Of a DNA stretch of 57,887 nt, positions 25,466 through 33,258 are shown piece after piece. The notes under the pieces are model-generated. The model made no database searches and was not told the origin of the DNA. It saw nothing but the letters and a program-made list of their open reading frames with translations. The translations under genes were made by a program, and so were the position numbers. Each line of letters starts with the position of its first letter. Position 1 is the stretch's first letter. Origin of the DNA: Candidatus Saccharimonadota bacterium (GTDB taxonomy: Bacteria > Patescibacteriota > Saccharimonadia > Saccharimonadales > Saccharimonadaceae); NCBI GenBank assembly GCA_017447485.1, contig JAFSNI010000009.1:1-57887 (forward strand), read 5' to 3'.

Positions 25466-26281
25466 TTATAAGCATTTATTATTCGTGTCATCTTGGTTTA
25501 TCAAATCCACGCCCGACGCATTTCTCGCATTACTCACTAGCCGCACATTACGTCGAATATCCGCTTTTGAATTAACACCATTCGGATTCACGCAAAAATT
25601 TATTTCACCAGCCCCAAAACTACTTAGATTATTTTTTAACATGTTCCTCACGGTCGTAAAGTTCTTTGTATTATTTGCAGTATATACAGTTCTATTCACT
25701 TGAATCACAGTTCCACTTATCAAAGTCGTAATCGTCCCCGACCGCGGATGCCTCACCACCAAAATCGAACCTTTATATGGTGTTCCGTTCGTCTTTGAAG
25801 CATCGTCAATCGCCGCTCCCCAAGTTGGAATGTATTCTTGCACATTACCAGCAAACCTCACACTTACTGTTTTACCAGCCACATCTTTATCTTCAATCAC
25901 AACATTTGCATTTAGCGCCTTCAAAGTTTCCGCCACCGCCCCCGTCCCAATACTCGCGCTGTCCCCCACCACATCATAAACATAGATTCTTTGTTCGCTC
26001 TCCGGAATCTTTGTCGTTCCATCCAACCCATATGTCTGCCCAAACGAAACCAGTTTTCCATAAATCGCGTAATCGCTTCTCCCATCTCCTGGGCTCTGCG
26101 GGTTACTCACTTCCGAATATACAGTTCGCAAGAACTCCACATAATTTTGCACCGAATCTTTAAACCTCTGCGCCGCAATCGAACTCTGCGTCCCCGCAAT
26201 AATACCAATCAGAAGAAGCCCCGATATCGCCAAAAAAAGCGACGCTTCAATCAAAGTAAAACCGCGCTTCAATCTTCTCAT
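25466..26281 (-). CDS. Type IV pseudopilin
   Basis: The 271-residue protein opens with MRRLKRGFTLIEASL, a prepilin leader of six residues before the Gly-Phe cleavage site with Glu at +5, then a hydrophobic helix and a soluble domain. It is the first gene of the pilin operon (upstream of the pseudopilin at 24492-25439 and the PilX-like protein), driven by TGGTATAAT six bases before the ATG, so its mRNA should be leaderless. The stop of this gene lies about 25 bases past the start of the next one, so reading frames are close to overlapping. It is likely a minor pilin of the same pilus. Confidence 0.85.
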   Translation of the reverse strand: MRRLKRGFTLIEASLFLAISGLLLIGIIAGTQSSIAAQRFKDSVQNYVEFLRTVYSEVSNPQSPGDGRSDYAIYGKLVSFGQTYGLDGTTKIPESEQRIYVYDVVGDSASIGTGAVAETLKALNANVVIEDKDVAGKTVSVRFAGNVQEYIPTWGAAIDDASKTNGTPYKGSILVVRHPRSGTITTLISGTVIQVNRTVYTANNTKNFTTVRNMLKNNLSSFGAGEINFCVNPNGVNSKADIRRNVRLVSNARNASGVDLINQDDTNNKCL

Positions 26282-26303
26282 AGTCCCATTATACCATAAG
26301 TAT

Positions 26304-26735
26304 TTAATGATTCGGCATTAGATACATCATCCATTTTTCAAAATTACTATATTCTTTTTCTTCCTTACCAGCTGTTACTACTTTGTGTTTGTTCTTTGCC
26401 TCTTCCGAATTCTCCGGCAAATACACCATGTGCTCTCCCGGAAGCTGCTTGTTTGCATTTTTCCGCGCCAACAGCTCCTGATATTCATCCGACTTATAAT
26501 ATTCGTTTTCAAGCTCTGCCGCTTCCACTTCAACTTTCAAAAGCTCTAAACTTTTTCTTTCTTTATTCAGCCGCTCCGTCAATTCAAAATTCCGCGTCAT
26601 TGCTTTAACCGACTGATAGGTCCACGTCAGACACATCACCACCGCCACCAAAAAGACGATATTTTCTATCGTCAAAAAATCATGTTTCAGTTTATACTTT
26701 AACCTCCGAATCTTTGCACCTAATCCTATCATCAT
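26304..26735 (-). CDS. FtsB/DivIC-like septum protein
   Basis: The protein of about 143 residues has a short basic cytoplasmic start, one membrane segment (about residues 24-42, IVFLVAVVMCLTWTYQ in part) and a coiled coil rich in Leu/Glu/Lys (LNKERKSLELLKVEVEAAE) followed by a disordered tail. This is the layout of FtsB/DivIC, which helps assemble the division septum with FtsL and FtsQ; the family call is by architecture, not by a strict motif. A Met at 26744 is also in frame but its first base is the terminal A of the tRNA-Ile gene, so a start at 26735 or 26732 is more likely. It has no separate promoter and appears to share the tRNA-Ile transcript. Confidence 0.7.
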   Translation of the reverse strand: MMIGLGAKIRRLKYKLKHDFLTIENIVFLVAVVMCLTWTYQSVKAMTRNFELTERLNKERKSLELLKVEVEAAELENEYYKSDEYQELLARKNANKQLPGEHMVYLPENSEEAKNKHKVVTAGKEEKEYSNFEKWMMYLMPNH

Positions 26736-26743
26736 CCACCTCA

Positions 26744-26820
26744 TGGTCGGGGTACTTGGATTTGAACCAAGGACACTGCGTGTATAAGACGCATGCTCTA
26801 ACCAACTGAGCTATACCCCG
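26744..26820 (-). tRNA. tRNA-Ile (UAU)
   Basis: Acceptor CGGGGTA/TACCCCG, anticodon stem TGCGT/ACGCA and loop CTTATAC give the anticodon UAU, which reads AUA directly. CCA is encoded. The promoter TGGTATAAT is 8 bases upstream. Most bacteria use a CAU-anticodon tRNA modified to lysidine for AUA. Confidence 0.9.
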
Positions 26821-26838
26821 CTCTTATAATTATACCAC

Positions 26839-26872
26839 AAAAAGGAGCGCTACATCGCTATAGTGCTCCTTT
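26839..26872 (-). terminator. Terminator of the 67-residue protein gene
   Basis: Stem of about 12 pairs (AAAGGAGC / GCTCCTTT plus an inner GCTA/TAGT) with a T run on the minus strand, 24 bases after the stop codon at 26897. The T run reads into the tRNA-Ile promoter region. Confidence 0.85.
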
Positions 26873-26896
26873 GCACCTAATTAACTTGCGCGCTGG

Positions 26897-27100
26897 TTAT
26901 TTTTTCTTGAGGGTCAAGAAACCATTGCGTGGATTTTCACAAACCATACGATCTGCTGGTAAATCACATGGGGTACCCTTGCCGCCTTTTTCGTCTTTAG
27001 TGAAGAAATAGATGGTTTGAGGTTTGCCACCACGAAGAGTTACTTCAGATTTATGAAGGTAGTATTTTACTCCCTTGCCATTGGTATGTTCGTAAGCCAT
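26897..27100 (-). CDS. Small conserved protein of unknown function
   Basis: The 67-residue protein is basic and beta-rich, with KGVKYYLHKSEVTLRGGK near the start, a PADRM motif near residue 46 and the C-terminus NPRNGFLTLKKK. It has no signal or membrane segment. I believe similar short proteins occur in other Saccharibacteria, but I cannot name the family. It is a well-supported gene: TTGACA-17-TAAGAT promoter, AAGGAGG ribosome binding site 8 bases before the ATG, and a strong terminator. High expression is likely, so it may be a ribosome- or nucleic-acid-associated protein; this is a guess. Confidence 0.8.
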   Translation of the reverse strand: MAYEHTNGKGVKYYLHKSEVTLRGGKPQTIYFFTKDEKGGKGTPCDLPADRMVCENPRNGFLTLKKK

Positions 27101-27131
27101 TTAAGCTTCCTCCTTAAGTTAATATAATTCT

Positions 27132-27160
27132 ATCTTATGACCCCGAGAGATAATTGTCAA
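27132..27160 (-). promoter_or_regulatory. Promoter of the 67-residue protein gene
   Basis: On the minus strand TTGACA (27155-27160), a 17-base spacer and TAAGAT (27132-27137), followed by a leader of about 30 bases with AAGGAGG. Confidence 0.85.
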
Positions 27161-27176
27161 GGGGTTTTCCTCAAAA

Positions 27177-27875
27177 TCACACGAATAATAATGACAACCT
27201 TAATATAATAAAGATAAGAAATCTAATCAAAATTACAACAATTATAATTAAAGTAATCAAAATCATGAAACCAGTTAGCGTTGGCGCCCATATCGGTGAA
27301 GCATAATTCCGCCGATAAAGTTCAGTTGACGGCAGAGTCGCCACGAGCTTATCTTGCAAGTCCTCCGCCGCTGGATATTTTTGGATTTCCGTCACCATAC
27401 AATTTATATATTCTGCTGAATTCCAACTCCAACCGTTCTGATATGCTAACGCCCGGCACTTCTCTCCCGCCAAACCATAGATATTACCATATGGATTTTT
27501 ATCATCTACTATAGTATTTTCCGCTTCTTCTAAAGCTTTTGTCGCATCCCTCAAATATTTATGCTCTAAATAAAACGGCCCAGTTCCGAACGTTACTCTC
27601 TGCACGCCATTTTCTTCCACCACATTCACCACAATATTTGAAAACACAAACTCCTTCAGTTCAGTTAGCGCTGCCGCAAGTTTTTCGTCATCTTCTTCCA
27701 TATCCGCGGTCAAGACGTTATCTCTGAACTCCGCCATCCTAACATGATCTAGTCTGAGTAGTGTCGCGTCCAAAAACAAAAGCGGCAACAACATAATAAT
27801 CAGCACCCAAGTTTTTATTTTTACACGCCACTTGCGCTTTCTCACAAATTCTTTAATTTTTTCGCCCACCTTCAT
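27177..27875 (-). CDS. Two-pass membrane protein of unknown function
   Basis: The 232-residue protein has a basic N-terminus (KEFVRKRKWRVKIKT), one membrane segment at about residues 25-45, an extracytoplasmic domain of about 150 residues with two Cys and a helical C-terminal region, and a second, very hydrophobic membrane segment at the C-terminus (about 205-230, with ILITLIIIVVILIRF). I do not recognise a family. It begins three bases after the aspS stop codon, so it is the last gene of the aspS transcript. The lack of an obvious ribosome binding site fits translational coupling to aspS. Confidence 0.65.
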   Translation of the reverse strand: MKVGEKIKEFVRKRKWRVKIKTWVLIIMLLPLLFLDATLLRLDHVRMAEFRDNVLTADMEEDDEKLAAALTELKEFVFSNIVVNVVEENGVQRVTFGTGPFYLEHKYLRDATKALEEAENTIVDDKNPYGNIYGLAGEKCRALAYQNGWSWNSAEYINCMVTEIQKYPAAEDLQDKLVATLPSTELYRRNYASPIWAPTLTGFMILITLIIIVVILIRFLIFIILRLSLLFV

Positions 27876-27878
27876 TTT

Positions 27879-29675
27879 TTATTCTTCCGGAATTATCGCA
27901 AGATGCGCCTCATCAAGCTGTATTTGATCAACTTCAGACGGCGAATTCATCATCAGGTCCACACCATTCCCATTCTTCGGAAATGCCACAATATCACGAA
28001 TATTCTCTTCGTTTTCCAAAATCATAAAAATCCGGTCCAGCCCCGGCGCCGCTCCCGCATGCGGTGGCGCTCCGAATTTAAACGCCGAAAGCATCCCGCC
28101 AAATCTCGCTTCAACGTATTCATTGTTATAACCCAAAATATTAAACACCTTATACATAATTTCCGGATTATAATTTCTCACCGCACCGCTCGCCACTTCA
28201 TAACCGTTCATCACCATGTCATACTGGTCTGCCACAATCGCAAGCTTCTCTTCCACACTCTCCGCTTTTTCTAGCGCCTCTAGCCCACCTTTCGGCATCG
28301 AAAACGGATTGTGCCCAAAATCTAATTTTTTGTTCTTCTCATCCCATTCATAAAACGGAAAGTCCACAATCCAACAAAGCGCGACCTCATCCGGATTTTT
28401 CAACCCAAATTTATCCGCAAACGAAATCCGAAGTTGCCCAAGAACTTTATTTACTTTATCACGTTCATCCGCGCCAAAGAACACTGCATCGCCTTCCTTC
28501 GCGCCAGTTTTCTCGCGCACTGCTTTAATCTCCGCTTCGCTCATGAACTTCAAAATCGGCGATTTTTCTCCCTCGGCTGTATATAATATATATGCTAGTC
28601 CGCCCGCACCCAACTTCCGCGCTTGTTCCGTAAACTCATCAATCTCGCGTCGCGTCAGCTCCGCCCCGCCTTTCACACACAAAGCCTTCACGCATGGCTG
28701 CTTAAACACCTTGAAATCCGTTTCCGAAAATACCTCGGTCAAATCAATCAGCTCCATTCCATAGCGAAGGTCTGGTTTATCAACACCATAAGTATCCATC
28801 GCTACCGTAAATGGCAACCTTGGTACTGTCTCTCCTTCTGGAATGTATTTCTTCGCCACTTCGCTTTTCAAAACCAACTTCTTCCCCGCAAATTCCGTCG
28901 CCAACTTCTCATACAAAGGCTGAATCGTCTTCCGAACCACTTCGCCGTCTTCCACGAAAGACATTTCAAAATCCAGCTGGTAAAAATCACCATACAACCG
29001 ATCCGCCCGTGGATCCTCATCGCGAAAACACGGTGCAATCTGAAAATATTTTTCTACACCGCCTACCATCAGAAGCTGTTTAAATTGTTGTGGCGCTTGC
29101 GGCAACGCATAAAACTTCCCTGGATGCAGCCGCGATGGCACCAAGAAATCCCGCGCCCCCTCCGGCGATGAATTAGCGAGTATCGGCGTCGTAACCTCGG
29201 TAAAGCCGTTATCATACATATAATTTCTAATAAACCGATAAAACTCGCTTCGCCGCGCCAACCGTTTCTGCATCGACGGCCGCCGCAGGTCCAGGTAGCG
29301 ATATTTTAACCGCATTTCTTCCGAAGATTGCAGGCCATCATCATGCGTATTTACCGGCAACGGATCCGAGCGGTTCAAAAGTACTAAATCCGACACCACA
29401 AGTTCAATCTTGCCCGTCGGAATGTTCGGGTTGACGAGCTCCGGCTCGCGTTCCCGCAATTTCCCGACCGCTCTCAAAACAAATTCATCCCTCACACTCT
29501 CGGCTAGTTTAAACGCCGCCTCGTTTTCTGGCGTCACCACTAGCTGAATAATCCCATGATTATCCCGAAGATCAATAAAAATCAGTCCACCATGGTCACG
29601 ACGGCTATTAACCCATCCCGCCACTTCCACTTCTTTGCCTAAAAAATCATTTAATTTATCGGTAAAAACTCTCAT
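27879..29675 (-). CDS. aspS: Aspartyl-tRNA synthetase
   Basis: The 598-residue class II synthetase charges tRNA-Asp. Domains in order: an OB-fold anticodon-binding domain (residues 1-105, with DLRDNHGIIQLV), the catalytic core starting at about residue 135 with motif 1, motif 2 (FRDED, near residue 217) and motif 3 (the G-x-G-x-x-R-type GAAPGLDRI near residue 544), and the bacterial insertion (GAD) domain between. It is long, as bacterial AspRS is. Whether it also charges tRNA-Asn cannot be judged without the rest of the genome. TATAAT at the expected leaderless spacing (six bases) lies before the ATG at 29675, with TGA before it. A membrane-protein gene follows in the same operon. Confidence 0.97.
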   Translation of the reverse strand: MRVFTDKLNDFLGKEVEVAGWVNSRRDHGGLIFIDLRDNHGIIQLVVTPENEAAFKLAESVRDEFVLRAVGKLREREPELVNPNIPTGKIELVVSDLVLLNRSDPLPVNTHDDGLQSSEEMRLKYRYLDLRRPSMQKRLARRSEFYRFIRNYMYDNGFTEVTTPILANSSPEGARDFLVPSRLHPGKFYALPQAPQQFKQLLMVGGVEKYFQIAPCFRDEDPRADRLYGDFYQLDFEMSFVEDGEVVRKTIQPLYEKLATEFAGKKLVLKSEVAKKYIPEGETVPRLPFTVAMDTYGVDKPDLRYGMELIDLTEVFSETDFKVFKQPCVKALCVKGGAELTRREIDEFTEQARKLGAGGLAYILYTAEGEKSPILKFMSEAEIKAVREKTGAKEGDAVFFGADERDKVNKVLGQLRISFADKFGLKNPDEVALCWIVDFPFYEWDEKNKKLDFGHNPFSMPKGGLEALEKAESVEEKLAIVADQYDMVMNGYEVASGAVRNYNPEIMYKVFNILGYNNEYVEARFGGMLSAFKFGAPPHAGAAPGLDRIFMILENEENIRDIVAFPKNGNGVDLMMNSPSEVDQIQLDEAHLAIIPEE

Positions 29676-29695
29676 ACATATATTATATCACTTTT

Positions 29696-30181
29696 TTAGC
29701 CAATTAGATAGTCCAGTAGCATCTCCACCGTAAAAAATCCTGCTAGCTGATCAACGCTATCTAAAACCAAAAAATAATACCCGTTCGTCCGTATAATTTC
29801 TTCCACCGCAAATTTCAAACTGTCTTTCGTGCGTAAATAATTCACCCTTCTATCAATATATTTTTCTGCTTTCTCAGTTTTCTTAATCGAAAGGTCATTT
29901 AATGCTTCCGTGCTCAACACCCCGATCACTTTCTCTTTTGCATTAATCACGGGGAAATTTTTAAAACCAGATTTATAAAGTTTATCCAAAGTCAGCGGCC
30001 CAAGTATCTCATCCTGCCCCACAAAAACCATTTTACTTTTTTCTATCATCAAATCAATCACTCTACGCTCTTCAAAACTCATTACCGCCGCAATCCTCTG
30101 TCTATCTTTCTCACTAATCACAGACCTCGGCGTCAACTGGATAATTTTTATGAAATCCTCTAAACTTTTCGGTATTTCCAT
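29696..30181 (-). CDS. CBS-domain protein
   Basis: The 161-residue protein contains a pair of CBS repeats (about residues 40-98 and 108-160), with FPVINAKEKVIGVLS in the first and TNGYYFLVLDSVDQLAGFFT in the second. CBS pairs bind adenine nucleotides and regulate enzymes or transporters. A short N-terminal helical part (KSLEDFIKII) precedes them. There is no transmembrane or catalytic domain, so it is a free-standing regulator of unknown partner, possibly of a transporter. The -10 TGATATAAT is nine bases before the ATG, slightly more than the usual six, and the gene is divergent from the DsbA-like gene. Confidence 0.8.
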   Translation of the reverse strand: MEIPKSLEDFIKIIQLTPRSVISEKDRQRIAAVMSFEERRVIDLMIEKSKMVFVGQDEILGPLTLDKLYKSGFKNFPVINAKEKVIGVLSTEALNDLSIKKTEKAEKYIDRRVNYLRTKDSLKFAVEEIIRTNGYYFLVLDSVDQLAGFFTVEMLLDYLIG

Positions 30182-30212
30182 GTTAAAATCATTATATCAC
30201 AAAGGAGTTTTT

Positions 30213-30989
30213 ATGAAAAAATACAAAGGGTTTTCCGTCGCTGGGGCTATCGGAATCATTGCAGTCGTAGCTTTTCTAATTATTGCAGGTTTTCTAGTCA
30301 TTGACGGTAACAATAAAGCCACTAATTATAACGATTATGATTTCTATTCCGTTATCGAACCTGATGAACATAACGGTTACATCGGCGATAATGTCAAAGG
30401 CGACCCTCAAGCTCCCGTTTTGATCTTCGAATACGCTGATTTTCAATGCCCAGGCTGCGCCAGCATCAATCCTCGCGTCAACTCCGCCATCGAGAAAGCT
30501 GATGGCAAACTCGCCATCGTCTATCGTAATTTCATTTTAAGTTATCATCAAAACGGCACCGCTGCCGCTTCCGCCGCTCAAGCCGCCGGCTTGCAAGGTT
30601 ATTACAAAGCCTACGCCGACAAGCTCTTTAGCGAACAGGCCGAGTGGGAATATGCTTCCGCCTCTGAACGCACCGCTCTCTTCCAAAAATACTTTACCGA
30701 AGTTTCAAATGGCGAAGGTGACCTCGAAAAATTCAACTCCGATCTCGCTTCTGAAAATGTCTCCAAAAAGATTAGCTTCGACATGGGCATCGCGAAACGC
30801 GTTGATATCGCTAGCACCCCAGCTTTTTATATCGATGGTCAACTCATTGATTGGAGCAATCGAGAAGGTGGGTCTATCACCATCAATAATCAAACTATTA
30901 CCTGGGAGACAAATCTCACCGGCGAACAATTTGAAGATCTTCTCATCCGCATCGCCAAAGCCAAGCTCGGCGAAGATATCTCCGAATAA
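30213..30989 (+). CDS. DsbA/BdbD-like thiol-disulfide oxidoreductase
   Basis: The 258-residue protein has a short basic N-terminus, one membrane anchor (about residues 8-33, GAIGIIAVVAFLIIAGF) and a thioredoxin-like domain with the active site CPGC at about residues 84-87 in the frame EYADFQCPGC. A long helical insertion follows, then a conserved STPAFYIDGQ (the cis-Pro region) near residue 200. This layout (Thioredoxin_4 family) catalyses disulfide formation outside the membrane, so it fits the Cys-containing exported proteins of the window. The start at 30213 is chosen for its ribosome binding site AAAGGAG 6 bases upstream; a longer frame from 30150 crosses the divergent gene's start. It is a single-gene unit with a strong bidirectional terminator. 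Confidence 0.9.
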   Translation: MKKYKGFSVAGAIGIIAVVAFLIIAGFLVIDGNNKATNYNDYDFYSVIEPDEHNGYIGDNVKGDPQAPVLIFEYADFQCPGCASINPRVNSAIEKADGKLAIVYRNFILSYHQNGTAAASAAQAAGLQGYYKAYADKLFSEQAEWEYASASERTALFQKYFTEVSNGEGDLEKFNSDLASENVSKKISFDMGIAKRVDIASTPAFYIDGQLIDWSNREGGSITINNQTITWETNLTGEQFEDLLIRIAKAKLGEDISE

Positions 30990-31015
30990 AAACAAGCCCC
31001 ACGGGGCTTGTTTTT
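30988..31015. terminator. Bidirectional terminator
   Basis: Arms AAAAACAAGCCCC and GGGGCTTGTTTTT with T runs on both strands. It ends the DsbA-like gene on the plus strand and the small 31014-31106 unit on the minus strand. Confidence 0.95.
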
Positions 31016-31106
31016 ATATTTCGATAAACTCTTGCCATTCAGCTGGAGCTATCTTAAGTTGTTTTGACTTACGTATTTCCATACGTTTGAGTCGTTTGAT
31101 ACGCAT
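31014..31106 (-). CDS. Possible 30-residue Lys/Arg-rich protein
   Basis: The frame begins MRIKRLKRMEIRKSKQLK, continues with a Trp-containing end and stops at TAA inside the flanking terminator. The N-terminal half is very basic. AAGGAG (31119-31124, reverse) lies 12 bases before the ATG, long but possible. The start codon sits in the loop of a small hairpin (GATAC/GTATC). The unit has its own promoter, a structured leader and a shared terminator, so something is transcribed here; whether it acts as a protein or an RNA is open. The alternative start MEIRKSKQ at residue 9 would lack the basic head. Confidence 0.45.
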   Translation of the reverse strand: MRIKRLKRMEIRKSKQLKIAPAEWQEFIEI

Positions 31107-31131
31107 GTATCAGATTTTCTCCTTAATGTCT

Positions 31132-31221
31132 TATCGTTCACGACCTAGAGGCCCATCCTCGCACTTGGGAAATTTTACGAACGATAGTATCTATTCTATC
31201 AAACATTTAAAAACGTTGCAA
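31132..31221 (-). promoter_or_regulatory. Promoter and structured leader of the small unit
   Basis: On the minus strand TTGCAA (31216-31221), a 17-base spacer and TAGAAT (31193-31198). The transcript leader is closed by an exact 8-base-pair stem (31132-31139 with 31179-31186) around 39 bases that include CCCA/TGGG and GAGG/CCTC pairing options. This resembles a compact regulatory RNA; no known riboswitch class is recognised. Confidence 0.6.
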
Positions 31222-31230
31222 GCATAATTT

Positions 31231-32424
31231 TTATTTCTTCAGAAATTTTGGACGAAAACTTTCAAAGTTAATTGCGTTCTTTTGGAAAGTTATTACCGCG
31301 AGTCTAATTGCAATCACAGCGCAAATTGTCACCTCAATCAGACCAATTGTAAACTCCACCGTCCCGAGCGTCCCGAAGCTACTTCTCAACATCAACGCAA
31401 TCGGCGCGCTTAAAGGAAAATATGTCAAGAAATATACAATCGCTCCCGGCTCTGACAGCATAAAAAGTTGCATAAAATACATCGGAAACACCATCGCAAT
31501 AATCGCTGGCCCAATAAACGACGATGCATCTCGCGCCGTCGATACCAGCGACCCTACAAACACACAAGTTCCCGCATACAAAAACACCGATGCGACAAAC
31601 AATATCAAATTCATTGTAATCGCCACCGGATCAATCTCAATCGAATTCAGTATCATGCTAACCATTGCATTGTCGCGATTTAAAAACACTAAAATCAAAA
31701 TCGGCACCACTAAAACCACAATTTGGATTACTCCTAGCACCAACATCGCAATAATTTTCCCGATAATCAAATGCTTTGACGAAACCGCCGTCAGAATCAT
31801 CTCCGAAATCCGATTTTCCTTTTCTTCCACCGTCGCCATCAAAAACCGATTTCCAAACAACGCAATAAACATAAAGAATACTACTAGAATCGCAATCGGG
31901 ATCACCGCTTTACCCAGCGCATTCGCGTCTTCCCCGTCCGCTGCTAGTTTGTTATCTACCACTTCAAAATCCCCCATCAGTGAAATCACATCCACTGGCG
32001 CCACTTTCATCGCTGCATTTTGCGCCAAAATCCCCTTGATAATATTCCCATCATAATTGAAAAGATCCAGCCCTTCCGAAATATGATAAAAATCCACTTT
32101 CTTACTTTCTACAAAATCCGCCGGAATGTAAAAATACAAATCCGCCTCGCCATTTTTCACCATCTGGATTCCATATTCTTTATCACCATTTATTATATAC
32201 TGCCCCATCTCTGGACCCAAAATCCCCGCCTCATCCGTAATCGCCATTTTCGTATTCTCGTCAAGCGTCGGATTCATATTAACGTCTTCACTTCCAAACA
32301 CAAAACTTATAAAATAAATCCCGCCGATAAAAAGCGGTATCAAAATCGCCGCCGCCCAAAACGCCGGCTTCTTAAGCTGCCGTACAATTTCGAATTTTGC
32401 TACTTTTCCAATCATATTATTCAT
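31231..32424 (-). CDS. ABC transporter permease (NatB/ABC-2 type)
   Basis: The 397-residue protein has a membrane segment near residue 22, a large extracytoplasmic domain to about residue 175, then five or six membrane segments (about 180-390). This is the ABC-2/NatB exporter permease layout. The start at 32424 is preferred: GGAGGTG lies just upstream within the end of the ATPase gene, and the ATG overlaps the ATPase stop (ATGAATAA). The ATPase partner is 32417-33139. Substrate is unknown; Na+ or antibiotic export are typical for this family. No terminator is seen after the gene. Confidence 0.85.
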   Translation of the reverse strand: MNNMIGKVAKFEIVRQLKKPAFWAAAILIPLFIGGIYFISFVFGSEDVNMNPTLDENTKMAITDEAGILGPEMGQYIINGDKEYGIQMVKNGEADLYFYIPADFVESKKVDFYHISEGLDLFNYDGNIIKGILAQNAAMKVAPVDVISLMGDFEVVDNKLAADGEDANALGKAVIPIAILVVFFMFIALFGNRFLMATVEEKENRISEMILTAVSSKHLIIGKIIAMLVLGVIQIVVLVVPILILVFLNRDNAMVSMILNSIEIDPVAITMNLILFVASVFLYAGTCVFVGSLVSTARDASSFIGPAIIAMVFPMYFMQLFMLSEPGAIVYFLTYFPLSAPIALMLRSSFGTLGTVEFTIGLIEVTICAVIAIRLAVITFQKNAINFESFRPKFLKK

Positions 32425-33139
32425 CTTCACCTCCATAAATCTCTACAAAGATTTGATCCAGCGTCTTTCCGCCAAACTCTTTTTTAATTTCCGCAATCGA
32501 TCCATACGCGCGCGCTTTACCGTCCTTCAACAAAATCGCCCGGTCGCACAACTTCTCCACCTCGTCCATATAATGCGTAATCAAAATCACCGCCGCTCCC
32601 TTTTGATGTAGCTCATCAATAATCTCCATCAAAAGTTTCCGATTCATCGGGTCGAAACCTTTCGTCGGCTCATCCAAAACCAAAAGTTTCGGATTCCCCA
32701 TAATCGTAATCCCGAGCTGGATTTTTTGCTGTTGCCCGCCCGACAACTTTTCCACTTTTTCGTTTACTTTATCAAGCAGCCCCACCCGCTTCAGGTATTT
32801 CATCGACCACTCGCGCGGATTTTTCAGCCCCTTAAGTTCACCAAAATAGATCATCGTATCAATCACGGTCTCTTTCCGATAAAGCCCCCGCTCCTCCGGT
32901 AAATAACCAACCACTACCGACGAGTCTTCCGGGTCATATTTCTTCCCATCGATCAAAAGCTCCCCCGCCGTTGGCCTATAAAATCCAAGCAGTGCCCGGA
33001 GCGTCGTCGTCTTCCCCGACCCATTTGACCCGAGCAACCCAAATATTTCCCCTTTCTTCACTTCAAAACTTAAGTCCGAAATCACGATCTTATTCCCGAA
33101 CCTCATTTTGAAGTTTTTAACCTCAACAATATTCTTCAT
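32417..33139 (-). CDS. ABC transporter ATP-binding protein
   Basis: The 240-residue protein is a NatA-type ATPase. Walker A is GSNGSGKTTT at residues 38-47, the signature motif LSGGQQQKIQLG near residue 135, Walker B LLVLDEPT near residue 155 and the H-loop His near residue 190 (LITHYMDE). It powers the ABC-2 permease encoded by the downstream gene, with which it overlaps. TATAATAATATATATG places the -10 about seven bases before the ATG, close to the leaderless pattern. The substrate cannot be told from this protein. Confidence 0.92.
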   Translation of the reverse strand: MKNIVEVKNFKMRFGNKIVISDLSFEVKKGEIFGLLGSNGSGKTTTLRALLGFYRPTAGELLIDGKKYDPEDSSVVVGYLPEERGLYRKETVIDTMIYFGELKGLKNPREWSMKYLKRVGLLDKVNEKVEKLSGGQQQKIQLGITIMGNPKLLVLDEPTKGFDPMNRKLLMEIIDELHQKGAAVILITHYMDEVEKLCDRAILLKDGKARAYGSIAEIKKEFGGKTLDQIFVEIYGGEDE

Positions 33140-33164
33140 ATATATTATTATATAACAAAAAAAG

Positions 33165-33239
33165 TGGTAGAGCCAGCTGGAATCGAACCAGCATCGCAGA
33201 CTTAGAGGGTCTGGGTCCTATCCGTTGAACGATGGCTCC
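33165..33239 (-). tRNA. tRNA-Arg (UCU)
   Basis: Anticodon stem CAGAC/GTCTG and loop CCTCTAA give anticodon UCU. The acceptor GGAGCCA/TGGCTCT has a G1-U72 wobble; CCA is encoded. The -10 TATAAT lies in the end of the methyltransferase gene. Confidence 0.93.
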
Positions 33240-33258
33240 ACCTTCTATATATTATACA

